Positions 8,086 through 17,180 are shown, counted from the first letter of the stretch. The stretch: DNA of 45,298 bases from JAWXBR01 sp034440235 (GCA_034440235.1 JAWXBR010000063.1:1-45298), one strand, 5' to 3'. Numbers and translations: made by a program. The notes: generated by a model from the letters alone, not told the origin.

Positions 8086-8712
8086 ATGCAAACTATTTTC
8101 TCGACAGTTCTTCTAGCTGCCATGAGCGTTTTGCTCTTTACAAACTGTTCAGCCCAGAAGTCCGCAAAAACGAAGGATGCCATGTCTACACCAACAGAAA
8201 AGCACTCGGCTACAACGAAGTACGAGTACACCATTACCGTCAAGCAGGGCAATAAAGAACTTGGCAAGATGGTACTGAAGCTCTGGCCAGATGTTGCTCC
8301 GTTGCACTGCGCGCATTTTGATGTGCGTGTTCACGAAGGACATTACAACGGCACTGCATTTCACCGTGTCATCCCTGGCTTCATGATTCAGGGTGGAGAC
8401 CCGAACAGTAAGTCTGGACCTCGCACATCATGGGGTAGTGGTGGTCACAGTGATCTTGTGAAAGCTGAATTCAGCAAGACGAAGTCACACGTACGTGGTG
8501 TTGTTTCAGGCGCTCGTACGAACGACCCAAACAGCTATAGTGGACAATTCTTCATCTGTGTTGGAGCTCCGACATTCCTCGACGGCCAATACACAGCGTT
8601 TGGTGAAGTATTAAGCGGAATGGAAGTAGCTGACGCAATTGTGGCTTCTCCACGCGACGCGGGCGATAACCCGCTCGAGAAGATAGAAATGACCATCGTG
8701 CACAACCATTGA
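8086..8712 (+). CDS. Cyclophilin-type peptidyl-prolyl cis-trans isomerase, lipoprotein
   Basis: A 208-residue lipoprotein. The signal peptide ends in LLFTNC (Cys21). The mature part, after a short Ser/Thr/Lys-rich linker, is a cyclophilin domain with FHRVIPGFMIQGGDP, SGQFFICVGAPTFLDGQYTAFGEV and a GHSD loop; the catalytic Arg (FHR) and the FFI core are present. It should catalyse proline isomerisation of envelope proteins at the membrane surface. It follows the UppP-cyclophilin fusion by 18 bases and is clearly related to its C-terminal half. The stop codon lies within a 21-bp tandem duplication and overlaps the possible TTG start of the next gene. Confidence 0.93.
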   Translation: MQTIFSTVLLAAMSVLLFTNCSAQKSAKTKDAMSTPTEKHSATTKYEYTITVKQGNKELGKMVLKLWPDVAPLHCAHFDVRVHEGHYNGTAFHRVIPGFMIQGGDPNSKSGPRTSWGSGGHSDLVKAEFSKTKSHVRGVVSGARTNDPNSYSGQFFICVGAPTFLDGQYTAFGEVLSGMEVADAIVASPRDAGDNPLEKIEMTIVHNH

Positions 8713-8742
8713 TTAACAGTTCACAAACATTGATTAATAGCT
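8701..8742 (+). repeat. 21-bp tandem duplication at a stop/start junction
   Basis: Two copies of about CACAACCATTGATTAACAGT lie head to tail with a 21-bp period. The first holds the cyclophilin stop TGA (8710-8712). In the frame of the next gene it gives a 7-residue repeat, LINSSQT / LINSSI. Confidence 0.8.
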
Positions 8743-10322
8743 CAATAGTTGCGGTGATTGTACTGAAGCCGGTACGGATTGTAGTGTTGACGCTTTGCAT
8801 CGGTGCCATGATGACCTTCATGGCGCCGTATGCAGTAGCACAAGGCACATCGACGTTTGGTGATACCGTTGGTTTGCCGCAAAATCTTGGCTTGAATGTA
8901 AACAGCGTCTACGACGACATCCTTCCGGTCATTGCACCTGATGGTAAGACCTTGTATTTCTGTCGCAGTAACAACCCAGACAACATAGGTGGGTTTGGGC
9001 AGGATATCTGGTTCTCGGAACTGCAACTCGATGGTAAATGGGGCTTTGCGAGGAATATTGGCATTCCTTTGAACAACAGAGGTAATAACTACCTGTGTTC
9101 GATTACCCCTGACGGAAATACCATTATTGTTGGAGACGCGTACAGCAATCCGGCTAATAAACAACGTGGCTTTGCAGCATCGCGTAGAACCGCTACAGGA
9201 TGGGCAGTTCCTCAGCCCGTCGTAATTAAGAACTACTACAACCTTAACGTACACCACGAATTCTCACTGTCCAATGATGGCAAAACCATCATCATGGCTG
9301 TGGAGCGCAGAGATTCTCGTGGTGGCCGCGACCTGTATTTCTCAAAGAAGCAACCAGACAGTACATGGTCTGAACCAGTGAGCCTGGATACTGTTGTTAA
9401 TTCCTTTGGACATGAAGCAACACCGTTCATCGCATCGGATAATTCGTCGTTGTATTTCGCATCCGACGGACATGGCGGATACGGGGGCTTCGATGTGTTT
9501 GTAACGCGACGTTTGGATTCTACATGGACAAACTGGTCGACACCGGAAAACCTCGGCCCAACCATCAATTCAAGTGGCTGGGACTTGTACTACACAATTC
9601 CGGCATCGGGTGATTACGCTTACTATGTATCGTTTGCCAACAGCCACGGTATGGGTGACATCTTTAAAGTCCGTCTGCCTGAAAAAATGCGTCCACGTCC
9701 CGTTGTCCTCATCACAGGCCGTGTACTAAACAAGGTTACTGGCGAGCCAATCGAAGCAGACATTTTCTACGAACTTCTGCCGCAAGGCGTCGAAATTGGT
9801 TCTGCACGAAGTACTCCTACAACGGGTGCCTACAAGATTGTGCTTCCTGCCGGAAACAACTATGGCTTCCGCGCCTCTGCGTCTGGCTTCCTTTCTGTTA
9901 ACGACAACATAGATCTCACGTTGCTCACAGAGTACACAGAAATAAAGCGCGACCTCTATCTCGTGCCTATCGAAGTGGGTAGCGTTGCGGCACTCAATAA
10001 TATCTTTTTCGACTATCGTGTGGCGACGCTCCGTGGCGAATCATTTCCGGAAATCGACCGCATTGGAAAATTGCTGAAAGAGAACTCTGCTATTATAATC
10101 GAAGTGGGCGGCCACACAGACGATCGGGGCTCATCCGAACTCAATCAAACACTATCAGAGGCTCGCGCTCGAAGTGTGTACGACCGACTGCTGCTTTCGG
10201 GCATTGAGCGAGATAGGCTCATTCTTAAGGGCTACGGCGAGACACGTCCAATAGCTAACGGCACGTCAGAAGAAGCACGCCAACTAAACCGCCGAGTTGA
10301 GATTGTCATCCTTAAAAAATGA
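8709..10322 (+). CDS. Exported PD40 beta-propeller / OmpA-domain peptidoglycan-binding protein
   Basis: Up to 537 residues. After a signal peptide (hydrophobic core VVLTLCIGAMMTF, cleavage near AVAQG), residues about 60-330 contain WD40-like PD40 propeller blades (DGKTLYFCRS, DGNTIIVG, DNSSLYFASDG with GGFDVFV). Residues about 335-425 form a carboxypeptidase-regulatory-like domain (GRVLNKVTGEPIEADI). Residues 430-537 are an OmpA C-terminal domain (FFDYRVATLR, GHTDDRGSSELNQTLSEARA, GYGETRPI) that binds peptidoglycan. This architecture is common in Bacteroidota envelope proteins. The start is uncertain: the TTG at 8709 overlaps the previous stop (TTGA) but lies in a duplication; the GTG at 8754 gives a more standard signal peptide (522 residues). 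Confidence 0.9.
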   Translation: MINSSQTLINSSIVAVIVLKPVRIVVLTLCIGAMMTFMAPYAVAQGTSTFGDTVGLPQNLGLNVNSVYDDILPVIAPDGKTLYFCRSNNPDNIGGFGQDIWFSELQLDGKWGFARNIGIPLNNRGNNYLCSITPDGNTIIVGDAYSNPANKQRGFAASRRTATGWAVPQPVVIKNYYNLNVHHEFSLSNDGKTIIMAVERRDSRGGRDLYFSKKQPDSTWSEPVSLDTVVNSFGHEATPFIASDNSSLYFASDGHGGYGGFDVFVTRRLDSTWTNWSTPENLGPTINSSGWDLYYTIPASGDYAYYVSFANSHGMGDIFKVRLPEKMRPRPVVLITGRVLNKVTGEPIEADIFYELLPQGVEIGSARSTPTTGAYKIVLPAGNNYGFRASASGFLSVNDNIDLTLLTEYTEIKRDLYLVPIEVGSVAALNNIFFDYRVATLRGESFPEIDRIGKLLKENSAIIIEVGGHTDDRGSSELNQTLSEARARSVYDRLLLSGIERDRLILKGYGETRPIANGTSEEARQLNRRVEIVILKK

Positions 10323-10344
10323 CGAAGATCCTTCGTTCGTGAGC

Positions 10345-11523
10345 ATGCAAGAAATGAATACTGACCTCATCGATCGTGAAAAAGCAGTTCTTTTTCAAAC
10401 GTATAGACGCTTACCACTGCAAATAGAGCGTGCAGAAGGGTGTAGGGTATACACAACAGACGGAAGTGTGTACCTCGATTTCCTCGGTGGTATTGCTGTA
10501 AACGCTCTTGGGCATTCACACCCAAAACTTGTTGAGGCTATTGTAGAGCAGACGAAGCGATACATGCACGTATCTAACTTCTTTTATCAAGAACCGCAGA
10601 TACGACTTGCCGAACAATTACAGGCAGTTACAGGTTACCCTCGAGTCTTTTTTAGCAACTCTGGTGCAGAGAGTACAGACGGTGCATTGAAAATTGCCCG
10701 CAGGCATGGGTCGAAGTCCGGACGTTACGACCTCATCGGCTTCTCTGGCGGCTTCCACGGTCGAACCTACGGGGCGCTGTCGATAATGGACAAGCCGATC
10801 TACAAAGACGGCATGGGCCCCTTCTTGCCCCATACCCTTGTATTGCCCTACAACGATGTCGATGCCCTTCGCGCTCGTGTTGATGCACAGACTTGTGCAG
10901 TGATGCTCGAGTTCATACAAGGCGAAGGCGGAATTACATCGGCCACCGACGAATTTGTGAATGCGCTCGAAGAGCTTCGTCAGGAATTCGGCTTCTTTAT
11001 CATCGCCGATGAAGTTCAGACTGGTATTGGACGTACAGGCACGTTCTTTGCATTCGAACGCTACGGCATCAAACCCGACATTGTAACGGTTGCAAAGGCT
11101 CTGGGAGGGGGCTTGCCTTTGGGGGCTATCCTAGCCACCGATGAAGCAGCAGGCATGCTCGAAAAAGGAATGCATGGCACAACCTATGGTGGCAATGCAC
11201 TTGCTTGCGCGGCAGGCTCTGTAGTCCTCGATGAACTATCGAACGGGTTGCAAGCACACCTAAACACAATTGGCGCGTATCTGCAACAACAGCTCGAAGC
11301 TTTGGCGCAACGCAACCCCGAACACATAAGGGAACTACGTGGCAGAGGCTGCATACAAGGCGTTGTGCTTACCTCTGAAGCCGCTCCGGTCGTCGAACGC
11401 CTGCTCCAACGCAAGATTATTACTAACGCTACATCGGGCAATGTGCTTCGTCTGCTGCCCCCGTATATCATACAACGTGCAGACGTCGACGAATTGATTG
11501 AAGGATTAGAGCAGAGCCTATGA
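10345..11523 (+). CDS. argD: Acetylornithine / succinyldiaminopimelate-type aminotransferase
   Basis: A 392-residue class III PLP-dependent aminotransferase, best matching ArgD, which makes N-acetylornithine in arginine synthesis. Seen are FLGGIAVNALGHSHP, the cofactor phosphate loop SGAESTDGALKIAR, FHGRTYGALS, the aspartate-containing IIADEVQTGIGRTGTFFAFE and the PLP lysine in VAKALGGGLPLGA (Lys251), then GTTYGGNALACAA. Length is normal. I chose ATG 10345; the frame is open upstream but would overlap the OmpA gene by 26 bases, and an ATG at 10354 is also possible. No other arginine gene is nearby, so an ornithine or related role cannot be ruled out. The stop overlaps the next gene's start (ATGA) inside a 24-bp duplication. 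Confidence 0.88.
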   Translation: MQEMNTDLIDREKAVLFQTYRRLPLQIERAEGCRVYTTDGSVYLDFLGGIAVNALGHSHPKLVEAIVEQTKRYMHVSNFFYQEPQIRLAEQLQAVTGYPRVFFSNSGAESTDGALKIARRHGSKSGRYDLIGFSGGFHGRTYGALSIMDKPIYKDGMGPFLPHTLVLPYNDVDALRARVDAQTCAVMLEFIQGEGGITSATDEFVNALEELRQEFGFFIIADEVQTGIGRTGTFFAFERYGIKPDIVTVAKALGGGLPLGAILATDEAAGMLEKGMHGTTYGGNALACAAGSVVLDELSNGLQAHLNTIGAYLQQQLEALAQRNPEHIRELRGRGCIQGVVLTSEAAPVVERLLQRKIITNATSGNVLRLLPPYIIQRADVDELIEGLEQSL

Positions 11524-11547
11524 GTGCTAGAACAGCAGAGCCTATGA
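11511..11547 (+). repeat. 24-bp-period duplication of an ATGA stop/start junction
   Basis: GCAGAGCCTATGA occurs at 11511 and again at 11535. The first copy holds the aminotransferase stop and the ATG of the methyltransferase; the second gives a second in-frame ATG 24 bases on. The copy appears to have moved or duplicated the start codon. Confidence 0.8.
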
Positions 11548-12707
11548 CCATTCTTCTTACCTGTGCCCGCGCAATTCAACCACATCTTCGCAAAGAAGTG
11601 GAAGCGTTGGGTTATGATGTTGTGTACGAACACCCTGCAGCGATCGAGATAGTGGGGACGTTTGCCGATTGTATGCGCCTGAACCTGTGGATTCGCACAG
11701 CGCATCGTGTGTTGCTGCGTCTGGGTTCGTGGTCGGTTAACGATGCGAACGCCATGTATGAAGTAGTGAAGACAGTTGCATGGGAAGACATTATCGATGC
11801 CGATGGATATGTGGCTGTTGTATCGAGTGTAAAGACTGGGAGCATAGACAACACACAGTATGCGAACGTGCGGTGCAAGGATGCAATTGTCGATCGTATA
11901 CGCGAGAAGAAAGGACGACGTCCGGACAGCGGCGCTGCCACCGACCGAGCCGTTGTGTTTCTGTTCTGGCACGACGAAACGTGCATGGTATACCTCGATA
12001 CATCAGGCACTCCATTGTCCGAGCGTGGTTATCGTATACACCCCGGCAAGGCACCCCTACGTGAGAGCCTGGCCGCGGCAGTGGTGATGGCACTGGACTG
12101 GAAGAGCGGACAACCCTTTGTAAATCCGATGTGTGGCAGTGGTACCCTTGGCATTGAAGCGGCGATGGTGCAGGCTAACCTCGCACCGGGGTCTATTCGC
12201 ACCAACTTTAGCTTTATGCATACGCTGTGGTATGATGCAAATGCGTGGAACATCATGCGCGATGAAGCGCGTGCCGGACGCAAGACGGTTGAGCGCGATC
12301 AGTTTATATGTACAGATTATGATAAAGTAGTTTTAGAGTTCGCTCGCGAAAATGCACGTCGCGCAGGAGTTGCTGCCTTCATGCGTTTCTCGCAGTGCGA
12401 ATTCCGTCAGACACCCCTTCCTGAGCCCCCTGGCATCATCATCTTTAATCCGGAATACGGATTACGCATGGGCAATGAAGAGCGGCTTCGAACCACTTAC
12501 CACGACATTGGCGACTTCCTCAAAACCGAATGCAAGGGCTACTTCGGTTATGTCTTTACCGGCAACATGGACCTCGCAAAAGAGATTGGTCTGAAGACCA
12601 AACGGCGCATAGAATTCTGGTCGGCCGATATCGAATGCCGGCTACTCGAATTCGAACTCTATGAAGGGTCGAAAAAGGGGCTGAAGCGCGACGTCCCTCA
12701 AGGGTAA
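11520..12707 (+). CDS. THUMP-domain class I RNA methyltransferase (RlmL/YpsC-like)
   Basis: A 395-residue enzyme of the COG0116 type, which methylates the exocyclic N2 of guanine in 23S rRNA or related RNA. Residues about 10-165 are the ferredoxin-like plus THUMP RNA-binding part. Residues about 190-385 form the Rossmann methyltransferase with the SAM loop NPMCGSGTLGIEAA near residue 202 and motif IV as FNPEYGLRMG near residue 310, where many relatives have NPPYG. Two starts are possible: ATG 11520 (ATGA overlap) and ATG 11544 (MTILLTCARA), both within a 24-bp duplication; homology to family N-termini favours the second. An AAGGGGCT octamer lies near the 3' end. Confidence 0.88.
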   Translation: MSARTAEPMTILLTCARAIQPHLRKEVEALGYDVVYEHPAAIEIVGTFADCMRLNLWIRTAHRVLLRLGSWSVNDANAMYEVVKTVAWEDIIDADGYVAVVSSVKTGSIDNTQYANVRCKDAIVDRIREKKGRRPDSGAATDRAVVFLFWHDETCMVYLDTSGTPLSERGYRIHPGKAPLRESLAAAVVMALDWKSGQPFVNPMCGSGTLGIEAAMVQANLAPGSIRTNFSFMHTLWYDANAWNIMRDEARAGRKTVERDQFICTDYDKVVLEFARENARRAGVAAFMRFSQCEFRQTPLPEPPGIIIFNPEYGLRMGNEERLRTTYHDIGDFLKTECKGYFGYVFTGNMDLAKEIGLKTKRRIEFWSADIECRLLEFELYEGSKKGLKRDVPQG

Positions 12708-12796
12708 ACGGTCTATAGCAGCGATAGGGCCTGTGCTACGGCGATAGCGATAGGGCATGCCGCAGCGGAGTTACCTGTGCTCTTGTCGGCATTCCG

Positions 12797-12804
12797 TAAT
12801 TTTC
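12797..12804 (+). promoter_or_regulatory. Putative -7 box TAATTTTC just before thrS
   Basis: One mismatch from TAnnTTTG, ending 3 nt before the thrS ATG at 12808, with no Shine-Dalgarno in between. It fits the leaderless pattern seen at pfkA and polA. Alone it would be weak evidence. Confidence 0.25.
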
Positions 12805-12807
12805 CGA

Positions 12808-14730
12808 ATGAACATTACTCTACCGAACGGCGACGTGCGCGAGATGCCGTCCGGATCTACTGGCATGGATGTGGCGAAGGGTATTTCTGACGGACTTGCC
12901 CGTAACGCCCTAGGCGTGATTGTGAACGGCGTTCCGTACGATCTGTCGAGGCCAATTACTGCCGACGCAACGGTACGCATTCTTACGTTCGACAACGATG
13001 AAGGACGCAGCATCTTCTGGCACTCGACTGCTCACCTGATGGCCGAGGCGCTCGAAATGTTATACCCTGGTGTGAAATTCGGAATTGGTCCGCCAATCGA
13101 GCAAGGCTTCTACTACGACGTCGAACTTCCCGGAAGTGCAAAGCTGTCCGTCGAAGAACTACCTGCAATCGAAGCAAAAATGCAGGAGCTTGCCAAGCGC
13201 GATGTACCATACGAACGTGTCGAGATTACATGGGATGATGCCGTTGCATACTTCACTGCCAAAGGCGACCAGTACAAACTTGAGCTTCTCGAGGGCCTGA
13301 AGGGCCAAGAAGTAACGCTGTACAAACAGGGTGGCTTTACCGATTTGTGTCGGGGTACACATGTGCCGTCGACCGGACTCATTAAGTATCCAAAGTTACT
13401 AAGTGTTGCTGGTGCGTATTGGCGCGGCGATGAAAAGCGCGCGGTGTTAACACGCATATACGGCATTGCATTCCCGAAGAAAACACAGCTCGAAGAATTC
13501 ATCACGCAACGCGAAGAAGCAGAACGCAGAGATCATCGTAAGCTCGGACGTGAACTAGAGATTTACATGGTTACGCCGATCATTGGTGGCGGACTCCCCG
13601 TGTGGCTCCCGAACGGAACGGTATTGCGTCGTCGGCTCGAAGCCTTCCTGCGCGACGAACAAACCAAGCGTGGATACCAGGAAGTAATTACGCCGCACAT
13701 CGGAAATCTAGAGATGTACAAAACCTCTGGACACTACCCGTATTACGCAGACTCGCAGTTCGCGCCCATTACAATCGACGACGAGCAGTATTTGCTCAAG
13801 CCGATGAACTGTCCGCATCACCACCAGATCTACGCATCGAAACCCCGCTCGTATCGCGATCTTCCATTGCGTCTTGCAGAGTTCGGCACAGTGTACCGCT
13901 ACGAGCAATCGGGTGAACTGAACGGACTGTCGCGGGTAAGGGGCTTTACGCAGGATGATGCACACATCTACTGCACACACGACCAATTGAAAGATGAAAT
14001 CAGAAGCGTTGTAGAACTAACACAACTCGTGTTTTCTACGTTTGGAATGGAAGTAACAACTCGTCTTTCATTCCGCGACGACAACGAAACCAAGTATGGT
14101 GGCGACATCGAATACTGGGATCGTGCGCAGAAAGAAATTCAAGAGGTTGCAGACGCCATGGAGCTTCCGTACTTTATTGGCCTTGGTGAAGCTGCGTTTT
14201 ACGGACCGAAGATCGACTTCATTGTACGCGATGCAATCGGACGTAAATGGCAACTAGGAACGGTGCAGGTAGACTACGTTATGCCCGAACGGTTCAATCT
14301 CGAATACGTTGGTGCCGACAACGCAAAACACAGACCAGTAATCATTCACAGAGCGCCCTTTGGCTCGATGGAGCGGTTCATCTCTATCCTTATCGAACAC
14401 TATGCAGGCAATTTCCCGTTCTGGCTCGCACCTGTTCAGATAAGCATTCTGCCGATTGCCGATGCACATCACGAGTTTGCGCGAGAGCTTGCGAAAGACC
14501 TCGAATTGATGGGCTTTCGATTCAACCTCGACGTGCGCAATGAAAAGATTAGTCGCAAGATTGCAGAGAGCGAGCAAAAGAAAGTGCCATTCGCTCTCAT
14601 CATAGGCACAAAAGAAATAGAAGCGGGTGGCGTCGGGTTGCGCAAGCACGGCGAGGGTGACAAAGGACTCGTTTCGCTTACAAACCTCAAGGAAATGTTT
14701 GTGGGTCTCAATTCGCCAGGAGCGTCGTAA
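12808..14730 (+). CDS. thrS: Threonyl-tRNA synthetase
   Basis: A 640-residue class II synthetase that charges tRNA-Thr. The N-terminal TGS domain (ITLPNGDVREMPSGSTGMDVA) is followed by the editing domain with STAHLMAEALE and the zinc-type editing motif CRGTHV, then the catalytic core with motif 2 (YRYEQSGELNGLSRVRGFTQDDAH), the zinc ligand region MNCPHHHQIY, motif 3 (HRAPFGSMERFISILIEHYAG) and a C-terminal anticodon-binding domain. Length is typical. I chose ATG 12808 because the TGS domain starts there; the frame is open back to 12757, but that part (Cys-rich, SYLCSCRH) is not conserved in the family. The usual neighbours infC-rpmI-rplT are absent from this window. Confidence 0.97.
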   Translation: MNITLPNGDVREMPSGSTGMDVAKGISDGLARNALGVIVNGVPYDLSRPITADATVRILTFDNDEGRSIFWHSTAHLMAEALEMLYPGVKFGIGPPIEQGFYYDVELPGSAKLSVEELPAIEAKMQELAKRDVPYERVEITWDDAVAYFTAKGDQYKLELLEGLKGQEVTLYKQGGFTDLCRGTHVPSTGLIKYPKLLSVAGAYWRGDEKRAVLTRIYGIAFPKKTQLEEFITQREEAERRDHRKLGRELEIYMVTPIIGGGLPVWLPNGTVLRRRLEAFLRDEQTKRGYQEVITPHIGNLEMYKTSGHYPYYADSQFAPITIDDEQYLLKPMNCPHHHQIYASKPRSYRDLPLRLAEFGTVYRYEQSGELNGLSRVRGFTQDDAHIYCTHDQLKDEIRSVVELTQLVFSTFGMEVTTRLSFRDDNETKYGGDIEYWDRAQKEIQEVADAMELPYFIGLGEAAFYGPKIDFIVRDAIGRKWQLGTVQVDYVMPERFNLEYVGADNAKHRPVIIHRAPFGSMERFISILIEHYAGNFPFWLAPVQISILPIADAHHEFARELAKDLELMGFRFNLDVRNEKISRKIAESEQKKVPFALIIGTKEIEAGGVGLRKHGEGDKGLVSLTNLKEMFVGLNSPGAS

Positions 14731-14767
14731 CATTTTCACTACTCTAGGTAAGCCTGGTGATGATATA

Positions 14768-16288
14768 ATGGTTGTAGGTCGTTGGTTCGTTTTGTACTCA
14801 ACACTTTTTTTGTTGAGTACGCAACTGTACGCTGTAGTACCAGTCGATCGCACTACTCCGCGCCAAGCGTTAAGGACGTTTCTAACTAGTACAGACGAGC
14901 GTGTTGAAGACTACAACACAGCAGCCCTTGTACTGCAGAATACGGGCATACCAAGCGCCGAGGCAGTGCAACGAGCCCGGCATCTGCGCGAGATAATTCG
15001 GGGAAAGGGTCTGTACGTTCGCCTAGAATCGGTTCCGAATAGCCCTGAGTATCTCGACACTACGACGCAACTCTCAGAATTCAGACCTTTCCCGAAAGAA
15101 CCCCGCATCTCCTTAGTTCGAGACGGCGAGAACTGGGTATTCTCTGCGTACACGGTACAGAGCGTACCCATGATGTATGACGCTTTGTACCCGTTTGGTC
15201 TTGAATTTTTTGCCGACCTAACTCCCGCAGAAGGAACCACGTTCATTGGACTGTATTTGTGGCAGTGGCTTGGCATTGGCATTCTACTTATCGTGGCCTT
15301 CCTCTGCCTTAAGGCTTTGCAGCCCGTTGCCGCATGGTTTGTAGGCTGGTGTTTCAGACGATTTCGGTTAAGTGAACCTGAGGTTTCGGTATACAAGCAC
15401 ATCGGACGCTCACTTGCATTGTTAGCTACATCCTCAATCCTGGCTCTGTTACTTCCTTTGTTGCGACTACCCCTTCACACATCGCAATACGCAGTACTGG
15501 TGCTGAACGTCTTAATACCGCTGTTCGCAATCATAACAGCGTACAGACTTGTCGATGCCGTCGTAGAGCACATTGCGTGGAAAACATCGAAGGGTAGACA
15601 TACACACACCCAATTGCGTCCGTTAATTCGACGCGCGCTAAAACTTGTCGTTATCATTGTCGGTATTGTTGCCATTCTGCAACAATTCGATGTGAACCTT
15701 ACTGCTGTTATCGCGGGCCTTTCAATTGGTGGCGTGGCAATTGCTTTGGCTTCTCAAGACACCATTCGTAACTTTCTGGGTGCGATAATGATTTTGACCG
15801 ACAAGCCTTTTGTTGTAGGCGATCACGTCATCGTGCAGGGGGCGGAAGGGGTCGTCGAGGATATCGGACTTCGAAGTACACGGCTGAGGTCGCTTTCGAA
15901 CTCGATTGTTTACATTCCGAACGGACGCCTTGCGGACATGACCGTCGATAATCTGGGCCTCAGGGTGATGCGTCAGTACAAGATTACCCTGAACCTTGCG
16001 TATGATACCGACCCCGAACAACTCTCGAAATTCATCGATGGATTACATGCCATTATCCGGGAACATCCGCATACTATCAAGACTCCAGAGACCGCTTCAA
16101 TTGCTTTTTCCGAGTATGGAGACTACTCGCTGAAGGTGCTATTTCAGTGTTACTTCGAGCCCAGTTCACCTGATGAGCAGCAAAGTAGGATGGACATCAA
16201 CGTAGCAATCCGGAAGTTGGCTTCAGATTTGGGCGTGTCGTTTGCCGTACCACCACACACCATCATTCAAGCAGGCAATACATTATGA
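14768..16288 (+). CDS. Mechanosensitive ion channel of the MscS family, enlarged N-terminus
   Basis: A 506-residue membrane protein. A signal-like helix (1-20) and a periplasmic domain (about 25-185, RTTPRQALRTFLTSTDERV onward) precede four or so hydrophobic segments. The pore-lining helix and beta domain of MscS follow: AVIAGLSIGGVAIALASQ, FLGAIMILTDKPFVVGDHV, then GLRSTRLRSLSNSIVYIPNG. The C-terminal alpha/beta domain ends near residue 500. Such channels release solutes on hypo-osmotic shock; the larger ones may have other roles. I chose ATG 14768 because an upstream start (14627) would overlap thrS by over 100 bases and lacks a signal. The stop overlaps the next gene (ATGA). Confidence 0.9.
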   Translation: MVVGRWFVLYSTLFLLSTQLYAVVPVDRTTPRQALRTFLTSTDERVEDYNTAALVLQNTGIPSAEAVQRARHLREIIRGKGLYVRLESVPNSPEYLDTTTQLSEFRPFPKEPRISLVRDGENWVFSAYTVQSVPMMYDALYPFGLEFFADLTPAEGTTFIGLYLWQWLGIGILLIVAFLCLKALQPVAAWFVGWCFRRFRLSEPEVSVYKHIGRSLALLATSSILALLLPLLRLPLHTSQYAVLVLNVLIPLFAIITAYRLVDAVVEHIAWKTSKGRHTHTQLRPLIRRALKLVVIIVGIVAILQQFDVNLTAVIAGLSIGGVAIALASQDTIRNFLGAIMILTDKPFVVGDHVIVQGAEGVVEDIGLRSTRLRSLSNSIVYIPNGRLADMTVDNLGLRVMRQYKITLNLAYDTDPEQLSKFIDGLHAIIREHPHTIKTPETASIAFSEYGDYSLKVLFQCYFEPSSPDEQQSRMDINVAIRKLASDLGVSFAVPPHTIIQAGNTL

Positions 16289-16830
16289 TCGCGATAGTTT
16301 TACTAGTATGTAGTGTGTTGTTAGCATTTCCTTTAGAATTGCCAGCGTTTGATTCGAATTCTACCACTGTTCGAACGAAGAGTAGAAAGAACACCAAGGC
16401 ATTTGACCTACCAATAGGGAGACTGTATGTCGACCCGAATACATGGTCGAAAATAACAGAAAACCTTGTACCAGGTTCGACGCTTGAACTTGTACACAGT
16501 GAAGGCGACGTATTTCTCGCTGTTGTAACAAGCCCAGACTTCGTTCCTGCCGTTGACTTCATCTCCGCCTTTGTAGAAGGAATGGCAAGTGCTGCCCCGG
16601 AAGTAAAAGACCCAAGGATTTCAAAACAAAGGACAGTGCAAGTAAATGGTAAACAACTAACGGACGTTTCCATTACTTCTCTTGTCGCCAAACAAGTGTT
16701 TGTCTACAGGGGCTATTTGTATACTGGACGTAAGGGCATGTGCTTTATAGTCACGTGGACTCATGGCGATCTTTACCAAGAGCTGAAGCAGGTCATCGAA
16801 CAGGTACTTGACGGCTATGTTGTGAAGTGA
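16285..16830 (+). CDS. Small exported protein of unknown function
   Basis: 181 residues with a short signal peptide (MIAIVLLVCSVLLAFPLELPA). The mature part has a Lys/Arg-rich stretch (TKSRKNTKAFDLPIGRLYVD), then a compact alpha/beta region (GSTLELVHSEGDVFLAVVTS; TVQVNGKQLTDVSITSLV; YLYTGRKGMCFIVTW; ELKQVIEQVLDGY). I recognise no family. Its start overlaps the MscS stop (ATGA) and its stop overlaps the GTG start of the ferredoxin gene (GTGA), so the three are translationally coupled. Confidence 0.75.
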   Translation: MIAIVLLVCSVLLAFPLELPAFDSNSTTVRTKSRKNTKAFDLPIGRLYVDPNTWSKITENLVPGSTLELVHSEGDVFLAVVTSPDFVPAVDFISAFVEGMASAAPEVKDPRISKQRTVQVNGKQLTDVSITSLVAKQVFVYRGYLYTGRKGMCFIVTWTHGDLYQELKQVIEQVLDGYVVK

Positions 16831-17180
16831 AGAAACTAAAAGAAAAGGCATTAGAACTACAGGTCGGAACGCACGATCGACACATCTTTCTGTGTGCAGA
16901 TCAGTCTAAACCTAAATGTTGTTCTATGAAGGATGGCTTGCAGTCGTGGGATTACCTCAAGAGACGTCTGCACGAACTAGAACTCGATGTTCCAGGTAAA
17001 ATTTTTAGAACTAAAGCAAACTGTCTACGCATTTGCGCAAGCGGTCCGATTGCAGTCGTTCACCCCGACAACGTTTGGTATCACTCTTGCGACGAAGAAG
17101 TGCTGGAACGCATCATTCAAGAGCATCTAATTAGGGGCAACCCAGTCGAAGAGTATCGAATTACCCCCGAGCTGTACTAG
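16827..17180 (+). CDS. Thioredoxin-like [2Fe-2S] ferredoxin domain protein
   Basis: 117 residues of the thioredoxin-like 2Fe-2S ferredoxin family (NuoE-like fold). Cluster ligands are Cys23 (HIFLCAD), Cys31 or Cys32 (KPKCC), Cys66 and Cys70 (KANCLRICASGP), followed by the typical AVVHPDNVWYHSCDEEVLERII. These small proteins carry electrons in the cytoplasm; the partner is unknown. The GTG start overlaps the previous stop by 4 bases. The double Cys31-Cys32 is a little unusual and leaves the second ligand undecided. Confidence 0.87.
   Translation: MKKLKEKALELQVGTHDRHIFLCADQSKPKCCSMKDGLQSWDYLKRRLHELELDVPGKIFRTKANCLRICASGPIAVVHPDNVWYHSCDEEVLERIIQEHLIRGNPVEEYRITPELY

Noticed and set aside
12719..12757. 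GCGATAGGGC repeat before thrS as another in-frame junction duplication
   Set aside because: Two copies exist but their spacing is 26 bases, not a multiple of three, and they do not include a stop or start codon.
14627..14767. Longer start for the MscS channel overlapping thrS
   Set aside because: The added residues are thrS out of frame, and the signal-like helix begins at 14768.
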